This document shows, piece by piece, positions 17,704 to 25,683 of a DNA stretch of 39,674 bases. Source of the DNA: an uncultured Oscillospiraceae bacterium (GTDB lineage Bacteria; Bacillota; Clostridia; Oscillospirales; Ruminococcaceae). Position 1 is the first letter of the stretch; every line of letters starts with the position of its first letter. Position numbers and translations under genes: made by a program. The stretch spans positions 1 to 39,674 of the forward strand of contig CAKSHT010000004.1 in assembly GCA_934457235.1 (NCBI GenBank), written 5' to 3'. The notes under the pieces are model-generated. The model was not told where the DNA came from. It searched no databases and saw only the letters and a program-made list of their open reading frames with translations.

Positions 17704-18519
17704 TTACAAATCATGTAAATTGATCTGGATATTTTGCTCAGGTGCGTTATAATCGGCGGTTTCGGGTATCTCGTTTTCGGATATGCGGAAGTCTATCCCC
17801 GCTTTTCGCGCCTGGGATTTCTGATGATCCCTGGGGATATTGTATAATTTTCCATCCTTGATGAAATGTGCTCCGGTCTGGTGGAAAGAGAACGGTACAT
17901 TCTTTTCCACGCACTGCCTCCGCAGGTCGAGTATCCAGGCGTAATCGCAGCAGCGCGCGTCGGTTCCGGATTCTCCCCCGGCGGAGACCTCTTCGATCAA
18001 GTCGTCCAGGTATTCTGCGATTTCCAGACGCTCCAGGAGCGGAGCTGCGATTATCGACCGGTGCTTTATGGGGAGCGCACGAAATATCGGCAGGCGGTGA
18101 TCGGCGCGGTCCTGATTTTCAACGGTACAGCCGATGAGCACGTTATCATAGCCGTCGCCCCAGTCCGGAGGCAGGCACTGTTCCAGGAGGTCGATACGTT
18201 TTGTGAAGAAGTAGAACCAACAGTCGCTGCGTCGTTTTATCATCTGCCAGCATTCCGGGCGCCAGGCGTCGGCGTCTGAAAGCAGGAAATCCGAAGTGAA
18301 GCAGGTCATTATTACGCTGCCGGACGGTATTTTCCAGCTTCCGTCGCGCCTGCGTCTGATTGGAAGATCAAACGCGGCGGTTTTGCGGCAGAGGCTGCTT
18401 GCCTCGGCTGCCCCATACATTCTGTCCTGGCGGTAGACATAGCAGTACTTGCATCCGGGGCTTATCTTCGTACAGCCGTGCCAGGGATTCCAGCCGGCAT
18501 AAATACTTTGTTTTTTCAT
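17704..18519 (-). CDS. DUF5131 / phage Gp37-Gp68-like protein
   Basis: A 271-residue protein starting MKKQSIYAGWNPWHGC. The pattern WNPWHGCTKISPGCKYCY, with Cys16, Cys23 and Cys26, and the C-terminal part (GGESGTDARCCDYAWILDLR, then KNVPFSFHQTG) match what is known as the phage Gp37/Gp68 or DUF5131 family. The cysteine triad suggests a metal or iron-sulfur site; biochemical function is not established. Relatives are often phage-encoded or paired with a TcmP-type partner, but neither phage genes nor such a partner is nearby. ATG 18519 is preferred over the upstream in-frame TTG at 18537, whose neighbourhood has no clear ribosome binding site; the site before 18519 (GAAAGAGAG) is also weak. Divergent from a pilin gene. 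Confidence 0.82.
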   Translation of the reverse strand: MKKQSIYAGWNPWHGCTKISPGCKYCYVYRQDRMYGAAEASSLCRKTAAFDLPIRRRRDGSWKIPSGSVIMTCFTSDFLLSDADAWRPECWQMIKRRSDCWFYFFTKRIDLLEQCLPPDWGDGYDNVLIGCTVENQDRADHRLPIFRALPIKHRSIIAAPLLERLEIAEYLDDLIEEVSAGGESGTDARCCDYAWILDLRRQCVEKNVPFSFHQTGAHFIKDGKLYNIPRDHQKSQARKAGIDFRISENEIPETADYNAPEQNIQINLHDL

Positions 18520-18559
18520 TGAACGGCTCTCTTTCAAATTTTTATCCGGTGATTATTCG

Positions 18560-18588
18560 TTGACAATCAACAAATATTATGGTATAAT
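18560..18588 (+). promoter_or_regulatory. Promoter of the separate pilin gene, with a palindrome over the -35
   Basis: TTGACA (18560-18565) and TATAAT (18583-18588) are 17 bp apart with an extended TGG before the -10. GTTGA-CAA-TCAAC (18559-18571) is an inverted repeat covering the -35 box, a candidate operator in the divergent gap with the DUF5131 gene. Confidence 0.85.
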
Positions 18589-18624
18589 CTAAAGCAGAAA
18601 ATGTCCCTGAAAGGTTGAGATGCA

Positions 18625-19239
18625 ATGCTGAATTATTTAAGAACGAAACACAATAAAAAGGGCTTCACGCTGGTGGAAGTGATCATCGTACTGGTGATAC
18701 TCGCGATACTTGCCGCCGTCATTATCCCGTCGCTGACAGGATACATAGACAGAGCGAATAAGTCAAAGTATATGCTCTCGGCGAAGAATTGCATGAACGC
18801 GATGCAGGTGGAGCTTTCGGAGATGTATGCGGAGCGCGGCGAACTGGCGGACCTCACGAACGTTGCAGGGACCAGCAGCTCAAATCACGATGTGTCGTTT
18901 ATCGGTACGGATTTTGCAAGAGAAGTGCTCACGACCGCGGACGACGATCCGTACATGCTGATATTCGGGCTTGGCGATTACGAAAAGTACATCGACACCG
19001 ATCCGCAGCTTGCATACAAGGTGTTTTTCGTGGCGTACTGGCCGGACAAGAATGTTGACCCTATCTTTTTCAACGGCTCTGAGTGGACTGACGAATATCC
19101 CTGGAAAGGCTCAGGGCAGAACACATTCAAGGTGGACGGCAAGGATATCCTGCTGCAATTCTACTTTGTGACAGGTCCCAGGGCGAAGGATACTTCCGGC
19201 AACTGGAACGAGATAAAGCGGTATCTGAACATCAAATAA
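18625..19239 (+). CDS. Type IV pilin-like protein with class III signal
   Basis: A 204-residue prepilin. The 13-residue leader MLNYLRTKHNKKG is followed by the cleavage site G/FTLVEVIIVLVILAIL with Glu5, then the hydrophobic helix and a globular domain of about 150 residues rich in acidic and aromatic residues. The C-terminal domain is not related by eye to that of the main pilin at 26961-27440, although the first 30 mature residues are nearly identical. The start is ATG 18625 with GAAAGG about ten bases upstream; the ATG at 18619 is out of frame. It is monocistronic, divergent from DUF5131, and convergent with the pilus operon. It may be an alternative or adhesive pilin (inference). Confidence 0.88.
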   Translation: MLNYLRTKHNKKGFTLVEVIIVLVILAILAAVIIPSLTGYIDRANKSKYMLSAKNCMNAMQVELSEMYAERGELADLTNVAGTSSSNHDVSFIGTDFAREVLTTADDDPYMLIFGLGDYEKYIDTDPQLAYKVFFVAYWPDKNVDPIFFNGSEWTDEYPWKGSGQNTFKVDGKDILLQFYFVTGPRAKDTSGNWNEIKRYLNIK

Positions 19240-19240
19240 A

Positions 19241-19270
19241 CTGCAGCGGCTGTTCTCACAGCCGCTGCAG
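19241..19270 (+). terminator. 13-bp GC hairpin after the pilin gene
   Basis: CTGCAGCGGCTGT and ACAGCCGCTGCAG form a perfect 13-bp stem with a TCTC loop directly after the stop. The T-run is absent here but GCGGCTGTTTTT occurs at 19400-19411, beyond the repeat element. ACAGCCGCT (19258-19266) can also pair with AGCGGCTGT there, so the element may have inserted into the original terminator. Confidence 0.6.
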
Positions 19271-19271
19271 A

Positions 19272-19392
19272 CTGTCGATAAAGGCACATCTGCGTCGTCA
19301 GCGGCATTTCGGCAGGCACAAAGCCTGGCCAAAATGCCGCTTCCTAGCATCTGCACCTTTCTCAACAGTCTGGGAAGATACTTTTTCGACAA
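19272..19392. repeat. Palindromic intergenic repeat, copy 1 (121 bp)
   Basis: The ends CTGTCGATAAAG (19272-19283) and CTTTTTCGACAA (19381-19392) are imperfect terminal inverted repeats. The interior is self-complementary: AGCGGCATTT with AAATGCCGCT (19300-19341 hairpin, continued by GGC/GCC and AGGC/GCCT around an ACAAA loop), and an outer stem GACTGT/ACAGTC. About 27 leading bases, an 18-base core and the 3' part are nearly identical to copy 2 at 30175-30424. There is no coding capacity. A MITE-like element or structured RNA are the two readings. Confidence 0.8.
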
Positions 19393-19408
19393 GCTGGAGC
19401 GGCTGTTT

Positions 19409-20218
19409 TTATGATTCCTGGGTCTGGGCTTCTGTGGAATTGAGCTTACTGAAATCGTATATGCTCATGACCTCGCTGTCGGCGAAGAGCACGTGGAGAT
19501 ATACCGGCTTTCCATCAGTTACCTTTAGTCTGCGTAACTCGCTGACCTCCCTGCCGCACAGGGTGGAGAGTAATTCTGCGGCGCGATTCATATCCCCGGT
19601 GACGTACCCGTTTTCGTCAGCTGGGAACATCGGGGAGCCGTCGTCGGCTACAGTGGATATCAGCTCCTTTACGGCGCTGTATACGGCTTTCAGCTCGCTT
19701 GCCTCCGGCGGGGTTATGATATCAGCGATGGAACCACCCAGATAATACGGTATGGACACGCTCTGGCTCACGTTTTCGTGCGTTGTGCACTTTATAGTCA
19801 GCTTCACCTCGGAGGTGCTGAACGACCAGTCGATTATGTACTGTTCGCCGGAGGCAGTGGCTTTCAGCGTGGACAGCTTTACCGTCAGCGGCTTACCGGT
19901 GAGGGTACCCTGTTCAAGCGCCGATATTTCACTGCTGCTGGCTTCAGAAAGGGAAAGCGGGCACTTCAGCCGGAGCATCGGAAGTTCGTTTACCGACTTA
20001 TAGATATCAATGGATATTTCTGAAACTGTTGTGTATTTCCGGGTGGATACAGTCCGGCGTATATCGCGGACCACATTCATCATCAGTGCGTTACAGCTTC
20101 TGTCGGCGGAATGGCTGATGTAGTTCGATATTCCTGGTACTGCTATTGCAGCAGCTATCCCGATTATCACCAGGACTATTATCACTTCAACAAGCGTGAA
20201 TCCCTTTCCGGACTTCAT
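19409..20218 (-). CDS. Type IV pilin-like protein, last gene of the pilus operon
   Basis: A 269-residue prepilin with the very short leader MKSGKG before G/FTLVEVIIVLVIIGIAAAIA (Glu5 present), a transmembrane/polymerisation helix and a long globular domain of about 230 residues, much larger than the main pilin. GGAGGTGA precedes ATG 20218. It follows pilB by 15 bp and ends the operon at the convergent gap. Size and position fit a minor or tip pilin (inference); no adhesive domain was recognised. Confidence 0.85.
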   Translation of the reverse strand: MKSGKGFTLVEVIIVLVIIGIAAAIAVPGISNYISHSADRSCNALMMNVVRDIRRTVSTRKYTTVSEISIDIYKSVNELPMLRLKCPLSLSEASSSEISALEQGTLTGKPLTVKLSTLKATASGEQYIIDWSFSTSEVKLTIKCTTHENVSQSVSIPYYLGGSIADIITPPEASELKAVYSAVKELISTVADDGSPMFPADENGYVTGDMNRAAELLSTLCGREVSELRRLKVTDGKPVYLHVLFADSEVMSIYDFSKLNSTEAQTQES

Positions 20219-20233
20219 CAGCTTTCACCTCCG

Positions 20234-21913
20234 TCAGTCTGAATAATATGCAACGCGGAGCACTTCATCCGGCGTTGTCACTCCCTTTGCGACAAGCTCC
20301 ACGGCGCTTTCGTACAGAGATTTCATGCCCTGCTCGTTCCGGGCGTATTCTTCCATCTGCTCAGCCTCTGCACTCCGGGCTATCATGCGCTTCAGGTTCT
20401 TGTCGATGTTCACTATCTCGTGTATCGCCACGCGCCCCTTGTAGCCGGTGTTGTTGCAGGCTCGGCAGCCCCTGCCGCGGCGTATCCGGCGGATATCGCT
20501 GCCGATGACCGCGCTTTCCTCCGGGGTAGGTTCGGTTTCATAGGCGCACGCATTGCAGACCTTTCTGACAAGGCGCTGTGCAACGATACCCACCAGCGAA
20601 TTTGCCACAAGGTAAGCCGGTATTCCCATATCCTCCAGGCGCACAATGGAGCTTATGGCGTCGTTCGTATGCAGCGTAGACAGAACGAGATGTCCGGTGA
20701 TCGCCGCACGTATGGAGATCTCTGCGGTTTCAGTGTCGCGGGTTTCTCCAAGCATGATTATATCCGGGTCCTGGCGCAGGAGCGCCCTTAATCCCACGCC
20801 GAACGTGATCCCGGCGGCGTTGTTTGTCTGCATCTGATTTACCTTTGCGATACGGCGTTCCACCGGGTCCTCGATAGTGCAGATGTTCACCGGACGCCTT
20901 GCAAGTTCCTCAAGTATCATATAGAGCGTTGTGGTCTTGCCGGAGCCGGTGGGGCCGGTTATGTATATCATTCCGTTCGGGGCGTTCAGCATTTTCATGA
21001 GCTTCTGGTACGGTTCCGGTTCCATGCCGAAATTTCCTGCCCGGTCGATTACGGTATCGGAGGTCAGATAGCGCATTACCACCTTTTCACCGTAGACCGT
21101 CGGAATGACGGACACTCGTACGGATATGTCGTAATCGTCTATGCGTGCCCGGAAATTGCCGTCCTGCGGCATGCGGCGCTCGGCGATGTCAAGTCCGCTC
21201 ATTATCTTTACGCGGGCGACAAGGGCGGGGTGCATGGAGCGTGCGATGGTGGCGTAATCCACCATAAGTCCGTCGATACGCATGCGGATCGACGTGTGCT
21301 TTTCGAACGGCTCGATGTGGATATCGGATACGTTTGTGCTGTAGCCGCGCGCAAGCAGCGTATTTATCAGACGGATAGCGGGTGCGCTGTCGTCCTCGTC
21401 CTCGGTGGTTTCCTGCGACAGCATATCAAGCTCCACGTCCGTGACCTTAGCCTGCTCGGTGGCGCGTTTTGCGGCTATTTCGGCATAGCGGCGGTCGATG
21501 GCGGAATCTATCGTCCGGCGCTCGCACAGCACGATGTCAATGGGCATTCCGGCGATCTGCTTTATGTCCTCCTGCGCATAGAAATCCAACGGGTCGCACA
21601 TGGCGATGGTGAGCCTGCCGTTCTTCTCGGCGAGCGGTATCGCGGAGTATTTTTCGAGTATCGGCTTCGGTATCCTTGCGACCGCCGCGTCGTCGATGTC
21701 CGTGTCCTCCATGCGTATCAGCGGAAGTCCGAGCTTCTTGCCGAGGGCTTCAAGTACCTGCTTTTCGGTGACGAATCCGAGCTGGAGCAGCGCGTCGCCC
21801 AGGCGCACGCCCTTTCCGTTTTCGGATTCCTGGAATGCAAGCGCCTGTGATATATTTTCATCGGTAATGTAGCCGTATTCCTTTAATACTTCGCCTATGG
21901 GAATGTTCTTCAT
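20234..21913 (-). CDS. pilB: Type IV pilus assembly ATPase PilB (GspE family)
   Basis: The cytoplasmic hexameric ATPase that powers pilin polymerisation, 559 residues, normal length. An N-terminal MshEN-type domain (about 1-150, GEVLKEYGYITDENISQAL) is followed by the catalytic core. Walker A is GPTGSGKTT (about 320), then the Asp box IEDPVERR, Walker B-like DPDIIMLGETRD and the His box TGHLVLSTLHTND. Zinc-binding cysteines CNAC and CRAC in the C-terminal part are characteristic of PilB/GspE and absent from PilT retraction ATPases. ATG 21913 has only a weak upstream site (GAAAGAGTGG). No pilT is present in this window. Confidence 0.96.
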   Translation of the reverse strand: MKNIPIGEVLKEYGYITDENISQALAFQESENGKGVRLGDALLQLGFVTEKQVLEALGKKLGLPLIRMEDTDIDDAAVARIPKPILEKYSAIPLAEKNGRLTIAMCDPLDFYAQEDIKQIAGMPIDIVLCERRTIDSAIDRRYAEIAAKRATEQAKVTDVELDMLSQETTEDEDDSAPAIRLINTLLARGYSTNVSDIHIEPFEKHTSIRMRIDGLMVDYATIARSMHPALVARVKIMSGLDIAERRMPQDGNFRARIDDYDISVRVSVIPTVYGEKVVMRYLTSDTVIDRAGNFGMEPEPYQKLMKMLNAPNGMIYITGPTGSGKTTTLYMILEELARRPVNICTIEDPVERRIAKVNQMQTNNAAGITFGVGLRALLRQDPDIIMLGETRDTETAEISIRAAITGHLVLSTLHTNDAISSIVRLEDMGIPAYLVANSLVGIVAQRLVRKVCNACAYETEPTPEESAVIGSDIRRIRRGRGCRACNNTGYKGRVAIHEIVNIDKNLKRMIARSAEAEQMEEYARNEQGMKSLYESAVELVAKGVTTPDEVLRVAYYSD

Positions 21914-21942
21914 CGTTGGGTACCACTCTTTCGGTTTGTTTA

Positions 21943-22521
21943 TCAGGCTGTTTCGCTGAAAATAAAATAGATGTCTCTGTAGGAATTACTGCTGCTTTGT
22001 ACGTCGCAGTAGGTGTCAAGCTCATCGGCTGACGCGTTGAACAGGCGTATCGTCCCGCTGCGGGAGTACAGCTGACGTCCGTCCCCGGAGGAAAGCACCG
22101 TCACTGTCAGCTTCATCAGCGTATCGCTGCCTGGTTCCGCGGAGATATTGAGCTTCAGTCCGGAAAGCTCGGCGGGAGTAATAAAGTCCCTGGGCGACAG
22201 GCTCCCGACTCCGAGCCCCACGCGGTCACCGTCGGCGGGGACATGAATGCAGAGCAGACGGTTCTTCGCGACATCAAGGCTGTCTACGTCCTCGGCGCGG
22301 TCGGATACGGTGAGATTCATGCAGTACGAAAGCCGTCCGCTTATCAGGTCGTACACTGTGTCGCCGACGGACTGCGCGCTGTTTTTAAGTGCGTTGCGGC
22401 TGTAGATGTTGAATCCGGTCAGAATGACGGCACTGACGACCCCGGCGAGTATCATGAATACCGCCAGACCGATCACTGTTTCAGTAAGGGTGAAGCCCCT
22501 GCGCGAAAATATACGCTTCAT
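21943..22521 (-). CDS. Minor pseudopilin (PilW/GspJ-like)
   Basis: A 192-residue protein with the leader MKRIFSRRG and cleavage site G/FTLTETVIGLAVFMIL, with Glu5, then a globular domain with strings such as RLSYCMNLTV. The long first helix and mid-sized beta-rich tail recall PilW/GspJ minor pseudopilins that prime the pilus. It lies between the PilV-like gene (15 bp upstream) and pilB. The class is certain from the signal; the GspJ versus PilW assignment is by position only. Confidence 0.8.
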   Translation of the reverse strand: MKRIFSRRGFTLTETVIGLAVFMILAGVVSAVILTGFNIYSRNALKNSAQSVGDTVYDLISGRLSYCMNLTVSDRAEDVDSLDVAKNRLLCIHVPADGDRVGLGVGSLSPRDFITPAELSGLKLNISAEPGSDTLMKLTVTVLSSGDGRQLYSRSGTIRLFNASADELDTYCDVQSSSNSYRDIYFIFSETA

Positions 22522-22536
22522 TCCTGTGCCTTTCTG

Positions 22537-22944
22537 TCAGTCGCTTTCTGCTTCATAGTAGTAATAGACGACGCCGGTATTCTTTTCAAACATGCTGCTT
22601 CTGATAACGCAGTAGGAGTACACGTCGATAACAGCGCCGTCGTCATCCGGGGCAAATTCCCCGGTGTGGGTGACTTCACCGACCTGCGGCGCAATGGAGT
22701 CCAGAAGCTCCAATCTGTCCGGAGAGCCTGTCTGTGACGCTTCGTACAGCGCGGAAACCGCCCGTGCGCTTTCGTCGCGTATCTCGTTGGCGGAATTGTA
22801 TATTCCCAGCGCGACGGTTATCCCGGAGGCGGTGAACAGGGCGGTTATGCCGATGAGCGCGAACGCCACAAGGGTTTCCATCAGCGCGGAAGCCCGGCGC
22901 TCTGAAATACGCGTCAGAGCTGCGTGTAGCCTGCGAAATTCCAT
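22537..22944 (-). CDS. Minor pseudopilin (PilV/GspI-like) with A/S cleavage site
   Basis: A 135-residue protein. The probable leader is 18 residues (ending ERRA) before SALMETLVAFALIGITALF. The -1 residue would be Ala and +1 Ser rather than the usual Gly/Phe, while Glu5 is kept. The tail ends VVYYYYEAESD. GGAGGA lies six bases before ATG 22944. The gene overlaps the end of its upstream neighbour by 31 bp, suggesting coupled translation. Small size and position among pseudopilins suggest a PilV/GspI role; not verified. Confidence 0.72.
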   Translation of the reverse strand: MEFRRLHAALTRISERRASALMETLVAFALIGITALFTASGITVALGIYNSANEIRDESARAVSALYEASQTGSPDRLELLDSIAPQVGEVTHTGEFAPDDDGAVIDVYSYCVIRSSMFEKNTGVVYYYYEAESD

Positions 22945-23423
22945 ATTCCGTCCTCCCCGTATCCCCAGAATACTGCGGAGCAGCTTGCGCTGCTGTTTCC
23001 GCAGAACGCCTGCGACTTCACCCGCAGAATGTATACTCTAAGTTCCTCGCCGGATTCTATTTCTTCCTCGTCGTTTGATGCGGATTCCTCAATCGAAAAT
23101 GTCAGCGTGGCGTATTCTTCTCCGTTAGCTTCGTCGAAATACACTTTTTTATCGGCGGTTTTTCCGATGTGGTTTATGTCCAACGGCACCCAGTCCTCCG
23201 AGAAATCGCCGCTGTTGATGTCCAGCATGTGCACGGCGTAATTCGCGCCGGACTGCGCAAGCAGCTCAGCTTTCTGCCGCATTGCTTCGTCGAGCGAATT
23301 GTTATAATACGTCACCGCAAGCGTCAGCAGGGAGGCGGCGATGAGCGTAAGGACCATCATCGCGCACAGCGCCCATACCAGGGCAGAACCGCTTTTGCGG
23401 AGTAATTTTATCGGGAAGTCCAC
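22914..23423 (-). CDS. Minor pseudopilin (PilX/GspK-like) lacking Glu5
   Basis: About 169 residues from GTG 23423 (MDFPIKLLRKSG), chosen because AAAGGCGGTGA precedes it; a TTG at 23444 would add seven residues but lacks a ribosome binding site. The cleavage site G/SALVWALCAMMVLTLIAASL has Trp at position 5 in place of Glu, as known for GspK and some PilX proteins that cap the pseudopilus tip. The tail is acidic with two Cys near the C-terminus (AFCGNSSASC). Operonic with PilO (26 bp upstream) and the PilV-like gene (31-bp overlap). Confidence 0.72.
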   Translation of the reverse strand: MDFPIKLLRKSGSALVWALCAMMVLTLIAASLLTLAVTYYNNSLDEAMRQKAELLAQSGANYAVHMLDINSGDFSEDWVPLDINHIGKTADKKVYFDEANGEEYATLTFSIEESASNDEEEIESGEELRVYILRVKSQAFCGNSSASCSAVFWGYGEDGIWNFAGYTQL

Positions 23424-23449
23424 ACGCTCACCGCCTTTCGCCAAGTCAT

Positions 23450-24136
23450 TTACTGTTCAAGCAGAGAATCGAGGTCGCTGACAGAACTGTCGGAATCAGC
23501 TTCCTCGCTTACTTCGGCGCTGAAGTGTTCCGGTATCTCCGGCTGCTGGTACATATAAACCGAGATGTTCAGCTGAAATTCCATATCGTTCTCTCCGGCG
23601 GGGACAGAAACGCCGTCAGTCCCGGTGTCGTCCCTTGATGTTGCTGTACCAGTCACGGAATTAATAACGACCGCCGGAAGTTCGTTCACGGAACTGACGA
23701 AATTTATCAGCTGCGCGTAGCTTCCCTTTGCGCTGTATGCCGCGGTTATCCGGGAAACTCCGGTGTCTGCGTTTTTGCCTGATATCTCCTCAAGTTCGAT
23801 TCCGAGCGTTTCGGCTGTCATTCCGCTGGCGGTTATGCGCGACAGCAGAAGTATGTCGGCGTCCTCGGTGTTCATTACGGGATAGAGAGCGCCGGTCATT
23901 GCGGATATCTCGTCAAGGGACGCGGCTATATCGCGCTCGTATCCTGGAATCGACGCTATCTCGCTCTGTATCCCGGCAAGCTGCATTTCGTTATCCTGTA
24001 TGTCATTCGTCAGCTCGTCGCAGGAGGTCAGCATCGGATACAGCAGGTACTGCCAGTAGATAACGGCAAGGAGCACGGCGGAAAGTATTATAAGCATCGT
24101 TATCTGGCTGCGTTTTTTCTTTTCAGTCTGCGTCAT
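23450..24136 (-). CDS. pilO: Type IV pilus alignment protein PilO-like
   Basis: A 228-residue single-pass membrane protein: cytoplasmic KKKRSQ, TM about 14-34 (MLIILSAVLLAVIYWQYLL), a coiled coil (about 38-85), then a ferredoxin-like extracytoplasmic domain and an acidic, Ser-rich tail. PilO pairs with PilN in the inner ring of the machine. Identification rests on order (M-N-O), size, topology and coiled coil; sequence identity in this family is low. Its ATG overlaps the pilN stop (ATGA, 24133-24136). Confidence 0.78.
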   Translation of the reverse strand: MTQTEKKKRSQITMLIILSAVLLAVIYWQYLLYPMLTSCDELTNDIQDNEMQLAGIQSEIASIPGYERDIAASLDEISAMTGALYPVMNTEDADILLLSRITASGMTAETLGIELEEISGKNADTGVSRITAAYSAKGSYAQLINFVSSVNELPAVVINSVTGTATSRDDTGTDGVSVPAGENDMEFQLNISVYMYQQPEIPEHFSAEVSEEADSDSSVSDLDSLLEQ

Positions 24137-24780
24137 TGTGCCGCGCCCTCCTCTGTAGAATTTCCGTCAAGGCTGCACACTATAGTGAACGTTGTTTCGC
24201 CGTCCCCGGAGGAAAATCCGCCGTAGCTGATATCCGTGAATATGCCATCGCTGCGCAGGCGCTTTACAAATTCGGCGGCGTCTGACGGCGCGGCTGCGCT
24301 GAGCGAAAGGGTGAGCGTGCCGTCGCTGAGTTCTATCGAACTGAATGTTATCCTGCCGTTGAACTGACCGCGTATACGCGTAAAAAGCTGTGCGGTATAA
24401 TAACCGTACTGTGAATCGGCGTCGGACAGCGGGGACAACTGTGCGTCCGTGTTTCTGCGAAGCTCCGCAAGCCAGTCGTTTTCCAGGCTGAGCTGTTCCG
24501 CCTGTTCAAGCTGATCCTGCGACATGTCTATCTGTGCCAGAATATCCTTGTTTTCGTTTTCCAGCTGAGTGTGGTTCAGCAGGACCGCTGCGTATGAAAC
24601 GACTGCTACCAGGATAATTCCGGCGCATACGGCGTATACCGGACGTCCGGGACGGGATTCTTTCTTTTCGCGTATCTTTTCGGACTCCGCTTCACGCATG
24701 GCGCGGATAAGGTTTATTTCGCGTGGTCTGACCCTGAGCCGCTGTGACTTTGCCGCAGAGGGCTGAGTTTCCTTATTCAT
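24133..24780 (-). CDS. pilN: Type IV pilus alignment protein PilN-like
   Basis: A 215-residue single-pass protein. The N-terminal cytoplasmic part contains PREINLIRAMREAE, resembling the short conserved PilN segment (INLLP) that binds PilM. TM is about 49-68, followed by a coiled coil (about 69-110) and an extracytoplasmic domain. AGGAGG precedes ATG 24780. It sits between pilM and pilO, the usual order. Assignment is by motif, topology and context. Confidence 0.8.
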   Translation of the reverse strand: MNKETQPSAAKSQRLRVRPREINLIRAMREAESEKIREKKESRPGRPVYAVCAGIILVAVVSYAAVLLNHTQLENENKDILAQIDMSQDQLEQAEQLSLENDWLAELRRNTDAQLSPLSDADSQYGYYTAQLFTRIRGQFNGRITFSSIELSDGTLTLSLSAAAPSDAAEFVKRLRSDGIFTDISYGGFSSGDGETTFTIVCSLDGNSTEEGAAQ

Positions 24781-24793
24781 TCAGTTCCTCCTG

Positions 24794-25666
24794 TCAGAGC
24801 AGATTTCCGAGCGCGAGAACGCAGTCGGACAGCGTATCGGCGTCGATTCCGTCGCCGGGGACTATGGACGATAATCCGGGAAGCCTGCCAAGCTTCATTC
24901 CGTCGAACATCAGTGACGCGGAGTTTATCTCCTGGTCTGAAAATCCGCAGAGGAACACGTCTGTGATCTCCGCGCTGATGTTTTCGGATTTCTTGAACTG
25001 TATCAGGGAGGATATCATTCTGCCGATCTCGTCGGACAGCTCCGGCGTATCGCGGTTATAAAGTATCCTCTGGCGCTTTGAGAAGCGGTATTCGCCGTCG
25101 ATGAAAAGGAACAGAGAAACCGTATTCTTATCAAGTACCGCGAGGATATACGACCGTTCCGACAGCTCCTTGCAGAATTTCGCGAGCTTTATCTGTCCGC
25201 TGAGCGCCAGGTCTATTGAACTCAGCCTGACTCCGGCTGCCGCGAAAATGTCGATGTAGCCGCTGACGAAGCTACGCTCGGTCATGCAGCCGAGTACCGA
25301 CACACCGCCGTCCTTTGCCGCTCCGAGTACGCGGAAATCGTATATCGGCTCCTCTGCGTCGAATTCCGTGAAGCTTTCGCGAACCAGTTTCATTATGTAG
25401 GGGCTTCTGACATTCGGCAGGGCAAGAATCTTTGTGCTGACCGCGCTGCTTTCCACCACCAGACTTATCCCGCGGCGGGGAAGTCCGTGGGTTTTCCACA
25501 GACCCGTTATGCGGCTGCGCAGGGCGGTTTCGTCGGTTATTATACCGTTGATTATGCAGCCGTCGTCTATGCTGCCGGTGATCACGCGCTGTACCCTGAG
25601 TCTGCCGCCGCTCTTTGAGCCGATGACAACCTGGATATTCTCGTTTGAAATATACACAGAGGTCAT
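24794..25666 (-). CDS. pilM: Type IV pilus assembly protein PilM-like (actin-fold)
   Basis: A 290-residue cytoplasmic protein with the actin-like pattern of PilM/FtsA: SVYISNENIQVVIGS at the N-terminus, SLVVESSAVSTKILALP, and GVRLSSIDLALSGQIKL. It is somewhat shorter than typical PilM (about 350). It would dock PilN to the cytoplasmic ATPase. AAGGAG precedes ATG 25666, 17 bp after pilC. The first phosphate-binding motif is less canonical than in Gram-negative PilM. Confidence 0.82.
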   Translation of the reverse strand: MTSVYISNENIQVVIGSKSGGRLRVQRVITGSIDDGCIINGIITDETALRSRITGLWKTHGLPRRGISLVVESSAVSTKILALPNVRSPYIMKLVRESFTEFDAEEPIYDFRVLGAAKDGGVSVLGCMTERSFVSGYIDIFAAAGVRLSSIDLALSGQIKLAKFCKELSERSYILAVLDKNTVSLFLFIDGEYRFSKRQRILYNRDTPELSDEIGRMISSLIQFKKSENISAEITDVFLCGFSDQEINSASLMFDGMKLGRLPGLSSIVPGDGIDADTLSDCVLALGNLL

Positions 25667-25683
25667 GCCGACACTCCTTCCGT

